64,000 nt of DNA, taken from the NCBI GenBank assembly GCA_031772625.1, contig CM062812.1, positions 733,681,714-733,745,713 on the forward strand, in the 5' to 3' direction. Source of the DNA: Pinus tabuliformis (Eukaryota > Streptophyta > Pinopsida > Pinales > Pinaceae). Below are positions 1 through 12,200 of this stretch, piece after piece. The notes under the pieces are model-generated. The model saw only the letters and a list, made by a program, of their open reading frames with translations. It did not search any database and was not told the DNA's origin. Positions within the stretch are counted from its first letter, which is position 1. Each line of letters opens with the position of its first letter. Both the position numbers and the translations under genes were made by a program.

Positions 1-737
1 CACCTTACTTGGTTTTGAATCCATCCAACAATCTAGATCAACCAAAACATGAGAACCCCATCTCATTATGGTTATCTGTAAATGGAAAGGCAAGGATGAA
101 TAACATTGTCACACCTAGAAAACCCATACCTATGACAAGAAGGTAACTAAGAACACACATGCATAACCATGCATGCTAAATCTATCAAGGAAATGACACA
201 TGAAAATCAATACCTGCAAGTAAACCCGTTGTAGTTTCTTGATATTTCTCTTTATTGCTTGATATTTTATTCCTCTTTTCCTTCTTTCCTTTCTTGATCC
301 AATGTTGAAGTGCTCCAAGAAAACTCTTAAGTGTCCAAGAGTGTGTGAGAGAGAGAATAGAGAGAGAACTCGAAAACTGAATTGAGCAAAAGCCATGAAC
401 TAATCCTCATAAGCATTTTTATTAATGTGGCCTCTATTTTTCTTCATTTTTCATTATTTTCTTTCATTTTTCTCCTCACATCCAACTTGTGACCTTTCAT
501 CTTCATTTTCTCCTAATTTCCATTATTTTGATAAATAATTTGCCAAAAATGCCATTTTGCCTTTCTAAAGCATTTTCCATTTCCTTTGCCAATTTCCTTA
601 GTCATAATAAACCAAATGAACACCCACACCAGGTTTTCTTGCACAACATTCAACTTGGAATAAGCGTCCCATAATCGTGGTTATTATTTTTCCTTTATTA
701 ACTTTTATTACATGGAATTTTCACAAGTGGTGTTACA
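1..737 (-). mobile_element. Terminal part of an LTR from an element extending off the left edge
   Basis: Read on the minus strand, a sequence beginning TGTAACACCACTTGTG starts exactly where copia RNase H homology stops. TGTAACACC is the same LTR start seen in the two gypsy elements further right, so this looks like the 5' end of a minus-strand LTR inserted into the copia remnant. No coding potential is visible; the open frames at 130-396 and 489-877 show no recognisable domain. The other LTR end, internal region and target duplication lie outside the window. A chance match at a deletion breakpoint is possible. Confidence 0.4.
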
Positions 738-1629
738 CAAATCACCCTCTTGTTGTTGCAATATATCACGGCCATATCCATGACCTGCTCAAACAACTCT
801 CCAAAGATATTTGTCAACTAGACTTCATTATAGTTAGGTGTATCTGCAGCAATGTACCTAGCCTCAACCGTGCTTAAAGCTACAGACTTTTGTTTCCTGC
901 TGATCCAAGATATCATTATAGATCCCAAGCTAAAGAAACACCATGATGTTAGTTTATGCTCGAGCATCAGAGGCTCACTATCTATCAAGAATAAATTATA
1001 AACATATAATTCAAAAATCAAAACCATACCTTGGACCACTTTGAAGCAAAGGTTGGATAAACACTACTTCTCATGAATCCAAGCTTCACCAGGTCACTGT
1101 TAATGCGGCTATGCTAGGCTCCAGGGGCTTTCTTCAAGCCATATAATGCTTTCTTCAACTTGCAAACGTGATTCTTACTCTCTTTCACTTTAAATCTCTG
1201 AGGCTACTAAACATATACTTCTTCATATAGTATGCCATGAAGAAATGTTTTCTTTATATCCATTTGGTAAAGGGTCCATCCTTGACTAGAAGTAAGGACA
1301 ATGATCGATTTGATAGTAGTGTATTAGGTAACATGAGAAAATATATCATCATAGTCTTCTCCCTCCTTTTTGGAGAAACCTAGGACCATGAACCTTCCTC
1401 TGTACTTCTCAATGCTTCCATTATCTCCATGCTTGATCTTGTCTACCCATTTTGAAGTTACGACAAATTTTCCTTTAGGTCTTAGAACAACATCCCATAC
1501 ATCATTCTTCATAATTGATTGATACTCTCTGACCATGGAATCCCTCCGAACATATTATTTCATAGCTTCTTCAAAGGTGGCAGGCTCATCTTGGATGATA
1601 GTGCTCATAGCTACAACATATCCTTGATA
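738..1629 (-). pseudogene. Ty1/copia remnant, reverse transcriptase and RNase H half
   Basis: This is the 3' coding part of a decayed minus-strand copia polyprotein. Translated from the high coordinate downward it gives the pre-RT region (motif EYQSIMKNDVWDVV), the RT motifs YQMDIKKTFLHG and CKLKKALYGLKKAPGA, then RNase H (SWISRKQKSVALSTVEARY, with the catalytic-type E, and GELFEQVM). The YVDD active-site block and the connection domain are missing, so an internal deletion lies near 1046-1060. Stop codons interrupt the frame. It is continuous with the gag-integrase half at 14819-17235 once the CACTA element between them is removed: the joined minus strand reads YQGYVVAMSTIIQDEP across the site. 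No function is retained. Confidence 0.85.
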
Positions 1630-1644
1630 CACTAGTACAAAATG
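1630..1644 (+). repeat. Left terminal inverted repeat of the CACTA element
   Basis: CACTAGTACAAAATG pairs perfectly with the right end. It is preceded by ATA, the same three bases that follow the right terminus. The inner bases, rich in TTAGT and CTAAAAAA, remain similar between the two ends but no longer identical. Confidence 0.88.
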
Positions 1645-2350
1645 GTTAATTAGTTACTAAAAAAACAACTAAAATTTACATATAAATGACCATTTTTCAA
1701 TTGGTGACCTGTAGTAGTTAATTTACAGTATATTATAATGCAACCAACTTGTAGTTGTTTTTAGCTTAGTCATTAATTGGTTGTCTCAATTTTATCATCT
1801 AGTAGTATATTTAGTCATTAATTTCCACAATTGACCAAATATACAATAAAATATATTACTATATGATCATCCATGAAAACCAATTAATGACGAAATAAAT
1901 ATGACCAAAATGTTGGTCATGTTATAAGATATTGCAAATTAGTTACTAATAGTCATATATATGTAAGTTTTAGTCATCATTTGAAACCAATTAATGAAAA
2001 GAGAAATATGACTCAAATTTGCTCGTGTTATAAGATATTGTAAATTAGCTACTAATAGTCCTATATATTCAAAATTTAATTGTCATTTGTCACAAATTTA
2101 TCATTTGCAGTAGTCAATTATCTCTTTTTTTTGTAGTTTCATATTCATTATATAAATGACTAATTTAGTATTTTATATTCATTTCATTTGTTTTCATTAT
2201 TAATTATTATAAACGACTAATTTAGCCGTATATTTATTTTATTTGTGTTCATCATTAATCAATATAAACTACTAAACTAGTACATTTAGATTGATTTTAT
2301 GTGTTCATTAATAATCAATAGAAATTAATTAGTATGATTTTGTGACTAAA
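1645..2350. repeat. Left subterminal repeat region of the CACTA element
   Basis: Repeated short motifs such as TTAGTCA, TGACTAATTTAG and CTAATAGTCATATAT occur in both orientations, many at 20-60 bp spacing. Clusters of this kind next to CACTA ends are the usual binding sites for the element's own protein. No coding sequence is visible here. Confidence 0.65.
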
Positions 2351-2784
2351 TTAAAAAATTGCCATACAATGTGCACTAGTTCATCTAATATGAAAATGCA
2401 AAGTTACATATTTTAATTACAATACTAAAAAATATCAAGTGAAACTGTAAATAATTACAACCACATAAATTATATTATATGAAATGTCAAGTATTACAAT
2501 ATGAGTTTCCAACTTAATATTGGTTCGATTATAATTTACACATAAAATGTTGTTTCATCACTACAAAAAATTATCATTGTGTTGCCAAGGCATTATAGGT
2601 AAATTCACCAACTCTGAAGACTTGACCATCGATCTTTATGTGTGTGTCTTATGCAGGATGTTGGCTTTTAGGGTATCACTAGACAAATTCTCTTCTCTAT
2701 TATTTTTCATTTTTCGCTCCAATGTTATTGTTCTTCGCTTTCTTCAAATCTTGCTGCTTACCATCAATATTGAATTCATTTTCT

Positions 2785-2995
2785 GAAAACAAAATAAGAT
2801 ACAGTGAAGAGTGTAGGACATGAAATATGATGAATACTAGAATATAAACTAAAGTATACTATAAAGGATTTCTATAACATATACCTGACCATCAACAATG
2901 TTAAAGCCATTTTTCCCCATAAAAGCAAGAAACTCGAACACATTTTCTTCAGTTGAGAGTTAGTGGCCACTATGTGGCCATATGACCTTTATAAA
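2785..2995 (-). pseudogene. Possible exon pair inside the CACTA element
   Basis: On the minus strand a stretch reads LSTEENVFEFLAFMGKNG followed by FNIVDGQ, and then a GTATATG donor-like sequence. About 100 bp further on, a TTTTGTTTTCAG acceptor precedes ENEFNIDGKQQDLKKAKNN. This looks like two exons of an element-borne or captured gene. I do not recognise the protein; its charged, coiled-coil-like character would suit an En/Spm accessory protein, but that is inference. Stop codons follow shortly after the second block, so the gene is either broken or has more exons. Confidence 0.3.
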
Positions 2996-5900
2996 CAAAG
3001 AAAATAAAATTTTGACATAGAAAATAATGCCTTAGTAACTTAGTATTAAACCTTCAGGACAAACTTAGGCACAATCAAGCCAACTAAGTTACATGCTAAA
3101 AATCTCAAGTTGTAAATAACTGGTGAAAATTAATAATCTGAGGTGTGATGTCTAATCCCTGTTGTTTTTTTTGCAAGAACGTTTCATTCTCTAACACATG
3201 AACTCGGTCAAGTAGATAAAAAACATGTGCTCAAATAACAAGATGAAAGTAAACTTTTCTAATAGTCATGAAAATATTTCAACAAAAAATAGTTGAAAGG
3301 ATTTCAATCAATATCATGTAATACTAATTTCATCTTCAAGCTTTGGTTGTTGCTTAAATGGACATGCTACCAAGTATTTTCAATTTCATAGTTAAAATAC
3401 AAAGAAAAATTAAAAGAAACGTTTAAAATAAAATCGAGCAATAAAGAGAGGATATGATGGAATGGACATTACAATTATAAAAAAGTTGTTTACATGCACA
3501 TCAATGTCTTGTTAGAAATTCCTAAATCATTTGCTTGTCCATTAAAACATCGATGGACAACCTATGCTCAAATCATTTTTAGTTTTATCACTTAAAAATT
3601 AATTGAAACAATATATAGCACTGATCTTAAACAACTTACGAAAAAAACCCTTAGTGGAACAAAATCTCCCAGTATTTGTATCAGAGATTAGAATAAGTAT
3701 GATGACTTCTTTCAGTACTATCTTCTATATTCCACTTGTCTTTGGTAAAATTCAACAACATATTACACTCTTTAAATGGAAAATCGTATACAATTTCAAT
3801 AAATAGACTTAAAAATTAAGAGTGAAATGCATATAGACACTAATACCATTGAACATCAAATATATTACCAATAAGCATACTATTTTTAATAACTTAAAGG
3901 AGGAAAAAATAATACCAATCTAAGTATGATTTATGAGCCTTTTGAAGATTTCCATACTTCTTTCTTGTGGACACTTTCAACATGCATTCAAGAGATCGAG
4001 TAACAAAGTTACCTGTAGCTTCGACCATTGAATTAAAATAGATAATGTTATTTCCAGCCTCTTGCTCTTGGGAGTGTTTTTTTTTACATTTCTGCTATTT
4101 CTAAGTGTGTCATTGCATCATCCAATCTACACAAGGAAAACTGATATATTCAGTTTCTAACTATAGTGGAAATCAAATCTAAAGCCCACTCAACTCGATC
4201 TGTACATGACATAGGAATAATAAACTAGTACAATACAAGCATGCTAACTCAAAAACATGAGATGATAAAAAAGAATAATGGAACATTGCTTCCTGCCACA
4301 GAATTTTATCTGGGCACAATAGTGAGAAGGATGCCATGTATCAACATATGCTCCTCATTGGTACATGTATTTCCTTATTCCATGAAATCCTGCTATTTGC
4401 TCCCCTCTTACTGGACATGACCCTAAATCCCAGAGCTTAAGGGTAGTGAGAATCGAGCTTCTGTAGGCATGTATGCAGGTTCATATTCATGGTCAAACCA
4501 CTGGGCATGGCAATGACATTGGGATTTCCCATTCATGGCTAACATTTTTTTCTTGGATATTTGAGAAATGGATTTGTTTCGGGGCTCTTTGGAAATGACA
4601 TTAGGATTTCTCCTTCTTGCCTAACATTTTTTGTGTGGAACAATGTTCTTGGTACTTGAGATTTCTCATTCTCATTCTTGGTACCTGTTTCTTGCATTGG
4701 TCATCATAGACAACTTGATTTCATAAATTAAAATAGAGATAAAAATTTAACCATAACTCCTATAGTCAAATAGTAAGGTCCATCTTACATAATGCATTTT
4801 AAGGAATTTCTCACCATATCCTACAATTACATAAATATATTACCATGTTTCAATGGCAAATTCCCAATTTAAGATCCTAATATCGTAACCTATAATCAAT
4901 ATGACTAACCTCACATCTTACATCACAAAATTAATTCTCCTTATATAATGACCCAATTTTAAAATTAAAATCATAACCTCAAAGTTGTCAATTACAACCA
5001 TCATTCATTAGCCTCAAATGAGGGTATGTATATTATGGCTTTAAATGACAACTATAATCTAATTGAAAGATGCAATTTATCAAGCATGCATAAAAATTTG
5101 AAGATGTAATCAACGGGAAGTATGTAATTTATAAAACATATTTTAAAATTTAAAGATAAAAAATAAGTAAATATGTAATTTATACCACATGTTTAAAAAT
5201 TTAGAAATTTAAAGATAAAAAATAATTAAAAATAATAAAAATTGAAATTTAAAAAGTTCACATAAATACATTATTTTTTTACACAAAACCTAATACATTT
5301 ATAAAGTCTCAAACATGAATCAATCACTTTAATATTTTGAACTTCATATAAAAAAAATTCTCACTAAGTCACTCACAATTACTTCCTATAAACCAACATA
5401 CTAACCATAACTTAAACATTTGTATAATATTATCTTCCATGAAAGGACCTTTACAAATTAGATAGTGTACAATTCCAAATCTTTCCTTGATCTATTCACT
5501 TGTTTCTTTATGTAAAAAAACAAAGTACTTTGTAATAGTGTGGGAAGGATAATTCCAAAGCTTGTCTAGCCCCCTCTCTTGTCTAATCAAGCAATCGAGA
5601 CCATGCTGGTTGAAATTATAATTAGGAAAGCCGCCTTAAATGCAATTTGAGATCTATCAAATGTGTGGTTGGCATGGTTTGAGTATGAATTCCTCAAATG
5701 GTATATGTCGTGCATTTGTCATTAGGCATGTGGCTGACTGAGAAAATCTCATTTCATTCTTCTCTATTGTCATATTCGTCCCTCCAACAATTCATTTCTC
5801 CATCCCATATGCCACCCATCCAAACAATAATTTATCTCTGGTGTCCCAACAAGAATTAAACTCCCCAAGGCTATAGGAATCCGGAAGTGGAACGAAATAT

Positions 5901-8900
5901 CTATGAAAGGGAATGCCCTGACCCCATCAACTCTCTGGGCTACTGGAACTTTTTTCGCTCCACCCCTCTATCCAGCCATGTGTCATGAGTTCTAATTTTT
6001 TCTAATCAAATTTTTTTAGGTAAGTTCTATGATATCCATTAAAGAATGGGAAACTCTATAATTAGTACAAGAAAACCATTAGGATAAAAAAATTGTTAAT
6101 GGAAAATGCACGATATCCTATTCAATTTTATGTGAAATTTAGTTTTATCCACGGAATACAAAACATTTTTTCTGAAACAAATAATAAAGCATTGGATGAC
6201 GAGTAAGTAAAGTTAACTAGTGAACAAATAAAAACGAAGATATGTGCAGACTTACATGCAGAGGAGAAGTGTCGAAATCTGATTTTATGTTCTGATTGCA
6301 TCCTTTTCAATAATGGGACGTGGAAAATAGGCCATGTAACAGATGAATTGTTTCCAATTCGATATGGAAAATTCCATATTTGTGTAACGGGGAACCACAA
6401 TGATACATCTAGGGTGGGATAAATGATTCCCACACGCAAATATGAAATATATAGTCTCTTCAATTGTGAAAGGTGTGGCAAGAACCACAATGAGATGAAT
6501 AAGAAAATTGTATGGTTAAGAATAAGAAAATATCTAGTTAAATTTCCATTATAAGCAGCAATAGAATATGAAATCACTCATGTGGTTGAGATGTCGTACT
6601 TTTGGGGGCACCAAACATGTAGATCCACTGAAAATCTAGCTCCACCGTAGAGATCTAGATCGGTGCTACCATCGTAGAAATAGTGCCAAGTTGTAAAACA
6701 ATGTCAATTATCAAGGAAGGATATAAGATCTATAACCCCTAGGGTTTACAACCAAAGCACCCAAACCCCCATATTTACTGCCTCTACAGTTTAATCATAT
6801 TTTTCCCTGGAATTTGATCCAATTCTAGTCCACATAGTTATACCATGGCAAAAAAACTTTCTCAATGAGACTTGAAATTTCGATGAGAAAATAAAAGTAG
6901 AGGAAGAACTCAAAAATAAAGCAAGAAAATTTAATTGCAAAAAAGATAAAAATAAGGAGAGTGGAAAATACCTTCGAATCCCAATAATTTGAAGTGTAGA
7001 AATAGAAGATTCAAGAAGGCATGGGAAGATGGCCGAATGATGGATGACAAAATTATGTAAATGAGAGACACTTATTGATCTCACATGCATGTGTTGTAAT
7101 AAAGGCAACCTGAAGCCTTCATGTGTTTCATATGATCCCTTTGTTCATTTCTTTACATAATCAAAATGTGTAGCATCCCCCTATTATGACAATTTAGTGA
7201 AATATTTTAAAAGAAATGCAAAGCATATATAGCAATTACATAGAATACTAGGACAAATCAGGTAAGTAATTTTTCAAAGGAAAATCCTTGCATCCAAATA
7301 AAGCTAATAAGAGTAACTTGCAGAAACTTTAGCAAAACTATTTGGCCAATCCCATGACCAAAATAAAAAATTACATTTGGATTTGTTGAAAATGTTATGC
7401 TTTCTAGACCTGTAAATAAAAAGTGATTATTTCAAATTTCAGTTAGCAAGCAGTTTAATCCACACCAGTAGCTTAGGACATGGCTTCCAAAATACCAAAA
7501 ATAAATAAGACCTAATGGCTAGAAGCACACCACTACCAATATTATAACTTTCATAATTGGTTGATCCATGATAGGAGCCAACCCCATAGAAAGACTATTA
7601 TAGACTTTCTGATGGATATAAATGAGCTTTAGACAAAGATGACGGGTTGTTTCCAACATCATACGTCGATCAATATATGTCTTGGCTTCCCCTGTCATAA
7701 ACACACACTGACCAGGTAAATTGTAATATGGAATACTAGATATGTCTTGGCTTCCCTTGTCATATACACCCTAACAAGGTAAATTATAAGATAGGATATT
7801 CACCATTGGAGAAGGATGTTGTAAGTCAAAAAAATTCGTAGGGGCAAAGGAAATAGGATGGGTAGATTTAGTAGAGAGCAGTGAGGAAGCGAGGAAGAAT
7901 TGGAAAGGGCAAAGGTACTATGAGCGGTAGTTTTAGGGGGGCATCAAAGAAGAACTGGGAAGAGAAAAGGCACTGGTAGGGGAAGATTTAGGGAACATTG
8001 AACTAGAAACAACACCAGCACCAATAATACCACCACAACCATTATCATTGTTGAGACAAGCCTCTCTAGTATTAGTCCTAATGGCTTCTACAAATATCTT
8101 CCTATCTTCCATCTATTTATGTAATTGAGCCACATACTTTTCAAGATCTTTGTTAGGCATCTGCAAGTCAAGTTTGTGCACTTAAATGCACATAATTATG
8201 TTTTTCAAAGAATGAATTTCTTTTGAGGCTACTGAATTCCGAAATAAGACATGTAAGGGTTTAGAGAATATGTCTAATGACAAGTTCATATTTGTATAGT
8301 TTATACCAACAAGGGAGCATGAAACACACCAATAATAATAAAAATACCAATGACCCAACTTTATCTCTTCATTTTTTTGCTATTTATTCTGATGCTTTCC
8401 TTTGATGCTCAAGATATGCCTTCAACAAAGGCACAGGTGCAAATTTTTCTACAAGTCAAAATGAAAGGAAAAATAGAAAAGCATCCATTTTCCTTTGATT
8501 GCCCAATTTTTCCACAACATCGGCAAGAAACAAGACCAAACATGTCATGCATGACCATAATCAACCAATTATAATCCCATAGATTCTTGAAAACAACTTG
8601 TATAAACCACAACTTTGTAAGCAATTTAAAAATAATTTAGAGCACAAGAGTCAGCAAGTTTAAGAAGCGTTTTTGGTAAAGGCATATTAAGCATACTAAT
8701 CATCTATGTCTGAACAATGAAATGACCAGCCAACAAGTAAAAAACCTTTATGTTGAAGGAATACTAAGCATAATAATCATTTGCCTGAAGGATGAAATCA
8801 TCAACCAAGCAGTATTTATACATAAAAATACACATGAACTTGTAAACAATTGAACAAGGACAGAAATTGTTGCAAGTAAACTCAGCCTGGCACTTGAAAA

Positions 8901-9190
8901 GGAGTAGATTAACATTCTTTTGATCTCAGGAATTAGATGCATAGTTTGAAAAATTATTTCTATGCATTTGGACAACTAATCTAGGAAAATCACAAGAAGT
9001 CACCTATAAATGCACCTATTATTGACACATTCACATCAAAATTATTGCTCAACAAACAAGCCAATAAAAAAACCACTCGCGGATCCTCGGCCATTGCCTA
9101 AAGAGGTAAATAGAGCATACCTTGATAGATCAGATGGAGAGAATATTTTTACATGAGGATACATCGGACCTTGATGAGGAATGGGGTTTA
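2996..9190. other. CACTA interior, left part: no recognised gene
   Basis: The stretch is AT-rich with many stop codons in all frames. Minus-strand fragments near 3905-4060 (EATGNFVTRSLECMLKVSTR) and 8040-8160 (MPNKDLEKYVAQLHK, then a stop and MEDRKIFVEAIRTN) look like exons, the latter coiled-coil-like as at the C-terminus of plant En/Spm-type proteins. Minus-strand frames at 6128-6577 (149 codons), 6791-7108 and 7519-7704 show no domain I recognise. I find no DDE transposase signature and no RNA gene. Confidence 0.4.
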
Positions 9191-9195
9191 GGGGA

Positions 9196-9196
<1 letters not shown>

Positions 9197-9254
<58 letters not shown>

Positions 9255-9269
9255 TATATATATATATAG
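9197..9269. repeat. (TA)n microsatellite
   Basis: About 35 TA repeats, interrupted once or twice by TAGA, lie inside the CACTA element. Such tracts expand readily and form cruciforms. The open frame crossing it on the minus strand translates as an IY repeat and is not a gene. Confidence 0.97.
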
Positions 9270-12200
9270 ATTGAGGACTTGAGAGGGGTACACAAACTCA
9301 ATCTTCTAGTTCAGGACAGTTGACAGTCCACCAATAAATATTGTAGTTCAGACATTCTAACAAATGAACTCGGAAAAGGTGGGAATCTTAGTTAGATCCA
9401 ACTGATCCCTCCAACTCTGTGTGCACATTCCACAAAAGAGAAAGGATTTTTTTTCATTGAGTGGGCTCTATGGTTGTTGAAAGAGTCTAGGCCCTTATCT
9501 CTATTTATAGGCAGGAAACATATAAAAGAATGTTGATTGGCCTAATTCAAATAGATTACAGGTTTGGTATAATAGGTCAATATAGACAACATAGGTTTTT
9601 CTTTATGAACTATGCATTTATGGTTCGAGATAATTGGGGAGCAATTGGAAGGAAAATTCTATTGAGGTGCAAATGTAGGATTGTTTTCTAGATGTTGTAG
9701 TTGTGTAATTAAGAGTAACAAATTATAGGCTCATAAAGCTTTCAACGAGTTACCCTAGCGCAATTTCTTGTTTTATTCTCAAGTTAAATGTGAGCATTGT
9801 GTTAAAAATATTATGTTTGTCGATGTACTAGTAGTTTTGTCAATTGACACACACTAAGGAAAATTGTGTTCTGGCCTTTTATATTTGGTATAATCATTAT
9901 TTTTTAATTAATAATTCATCGTTTAAAAACGTATGAAGACTTACTATGGGTGGGACTCAAGAACCTTTGGTTTCCCTGGGTATCATAAACAATAGTACAT
10001 AAGGCTATGATATTATAATGATTCCACGGTATCAAGATTCATATCACTGAAGAACAAAAATAGAGTTTTTGGTTGTGGATATAGCATCTTAAAACAAGTG
10101 CTTCAACTAGTGGTGGTTTGTTACGGCAAGGTGAGGATCACATATGTTTGTAGTAGAGTTGTTGTGTGTAGAGTATGGAATTAGTGCAAAGACAATTTTG
10201 TCAACGTATTACAAGAGGCACTGGATATTTACTTGAAGAAAAAAGTAGCTTGTTTTAACTTTGGATTAGCCATAGGCGATCGTGTTCTTCCTTCCCCTTG
10301 TGAATTCCCTGATTGATCTCAAAGATGAATCCCTTCGTTAATGGATAGAAATATGGTTTTTTTATAAGTATTGTTTCTCTTGGATTCGTACTCAACAATT
10401 TTAACTCGTCTCGGGAATCATCACAAAATTTTGTGATCATATTTATGTTGACAAAAAAAATGGATCAACATGGAAGCATAGCGGCCTGCAGGTTCTTATT
10501 CCTATATTATGGGAAATGAGCCCTATTTAACTATTTCATTTGGGACTTTACCATTTGGTTATATGCCATTAGACATGGAATTTATGCTCATACTATGAGG
10601 TGACTACCTATGTGCGAGGAATACTCTTCTTCCTGCCTCCCCCTTATAGTCCTTCCTTTTAACTATTGAAAAATAGGCTGCCATTTGACTGAAAATTCAG
10701 AAACTAGATTGGCATCTGCATGACCAATAAATCATTCAGAATACCTATTAGAACTTGATAATACCCTTGTTCAATTATTCAGTTTCATGGGAATTTAGGT
10801 CAACATGGACAACATAGGTCAGTCCTTATGCACTCACTCTAGGCCTGGATTGAATATCTTTAATTGGAAGCCTAATATTTTAAGCCAGTTGGAGGCAGTA
10901 AAAAATAATAGTCAAAGTAGTAACTGGTTCAAATAGACAACTATTCTATAACTAAATAAATAAATATAACAATAAAGCTTTTTTATTCTCTTACGATTTT
11001 TCTAGTTTGATCGAGGATGGTAGGCTTTATTCTCGAGGGCATAGTCAACCAGAGAAAGGATGCTTTGTCAAACATACAATGGGACAACATCGTAGTTGTG
11101 AGGCCACCTAATGAAGACCACTGGTATCCATGGCATTACCCAACCCAGAGGGATCGGAGGAGCCAAACAAATAAAGGCATAGATGTCAGCCTTGAAATTC
11201 GACTTTCCTTCCTACATAACAGCTTTTATTACAAGGAGGAGTTGGCTGGCACAAGAGATTCTCCTTCTATCCCCCTAATTAGATTCACGATCGCCTATCG
11301 AAAGAAAAAGGAAAGAAATGGAGATCAAATTTACTTAATCATATACTGAAGAAAATAACGAATGAAGTTTTTCATTAAAAAAAACATCAAGGGATCAATG
11401 GTAAAAAAAGCACTAAATTTTCAGGATCCATTTCATAGGCTCAACGTCTGTGTCCTTCACTCAGAGATCTACTTCCATGTCGGATCATGGGTGGAACCCA
11501 ACAAACTAGAATGAGATCCATGGATCCTACACATGGAAATGGTAGATCTAGTAACACAAATTTTCAATAAACCAATGCAAAAGCCTGTACGTCAGCCAAT
11601 TTTGATACAAATCTAGACTACATATGCAGAAGCACTTATCAGAGCCTTGGTCAGATTTCTGCTTCCATTGCTAAAATATCTATGAATATCTTTATAACTG
11701 TTCAATCTACAATCATTATTTCGATGGTACTCCACAACCCTTCTGTTCAGTCCCCTCAGGGTATTGCCCTCATGTTCACAAGTTATATCATGAGAAATGA
11801 ACAATAAAATATAAATAACAAGATATACAGATTAATTTATGTTGTTTTAAAATGAATTTTGTCAAACAGAGGTCAAATGGATTTGGTCAGGGGCACCAAT
11901 TTTTGGTGATGACGGTCCACTTAGGTAATGTTCTCTCCCGCAGCGTGTGTATTTGAAGCAAATAAATAACGAATATAAAGCATAATTTATATTTATTCTA
12001 AAACGGATTTGATATAACATTATTTTAAGAACCACATTTTTAACTATGGGGTCCACTTATAGAAAAGCTTCCTCGAGAGTGTGGAGTTTAACCATAAAAG
12101 CCACCCAATTCACCTTTTCTTCTTGGCGAAAAGGTATTGTAAGTTATTTTTTCGGGAGTGTAAATATAAAATTATCGAATTTCAAGGCTAGCTTCTATGC

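Noticed and set aside
2559..2570. CACTACAAAAAA as the start of a nested CACTA element
   Set aside because: No reverse-complement partner at a sensible distance and no flanking trinucleotide match; common AT-rich motif.
9042..9293. 83-codon frame with an IY-rich stretch
   Set aside because: Produced by the TA microsatellite.
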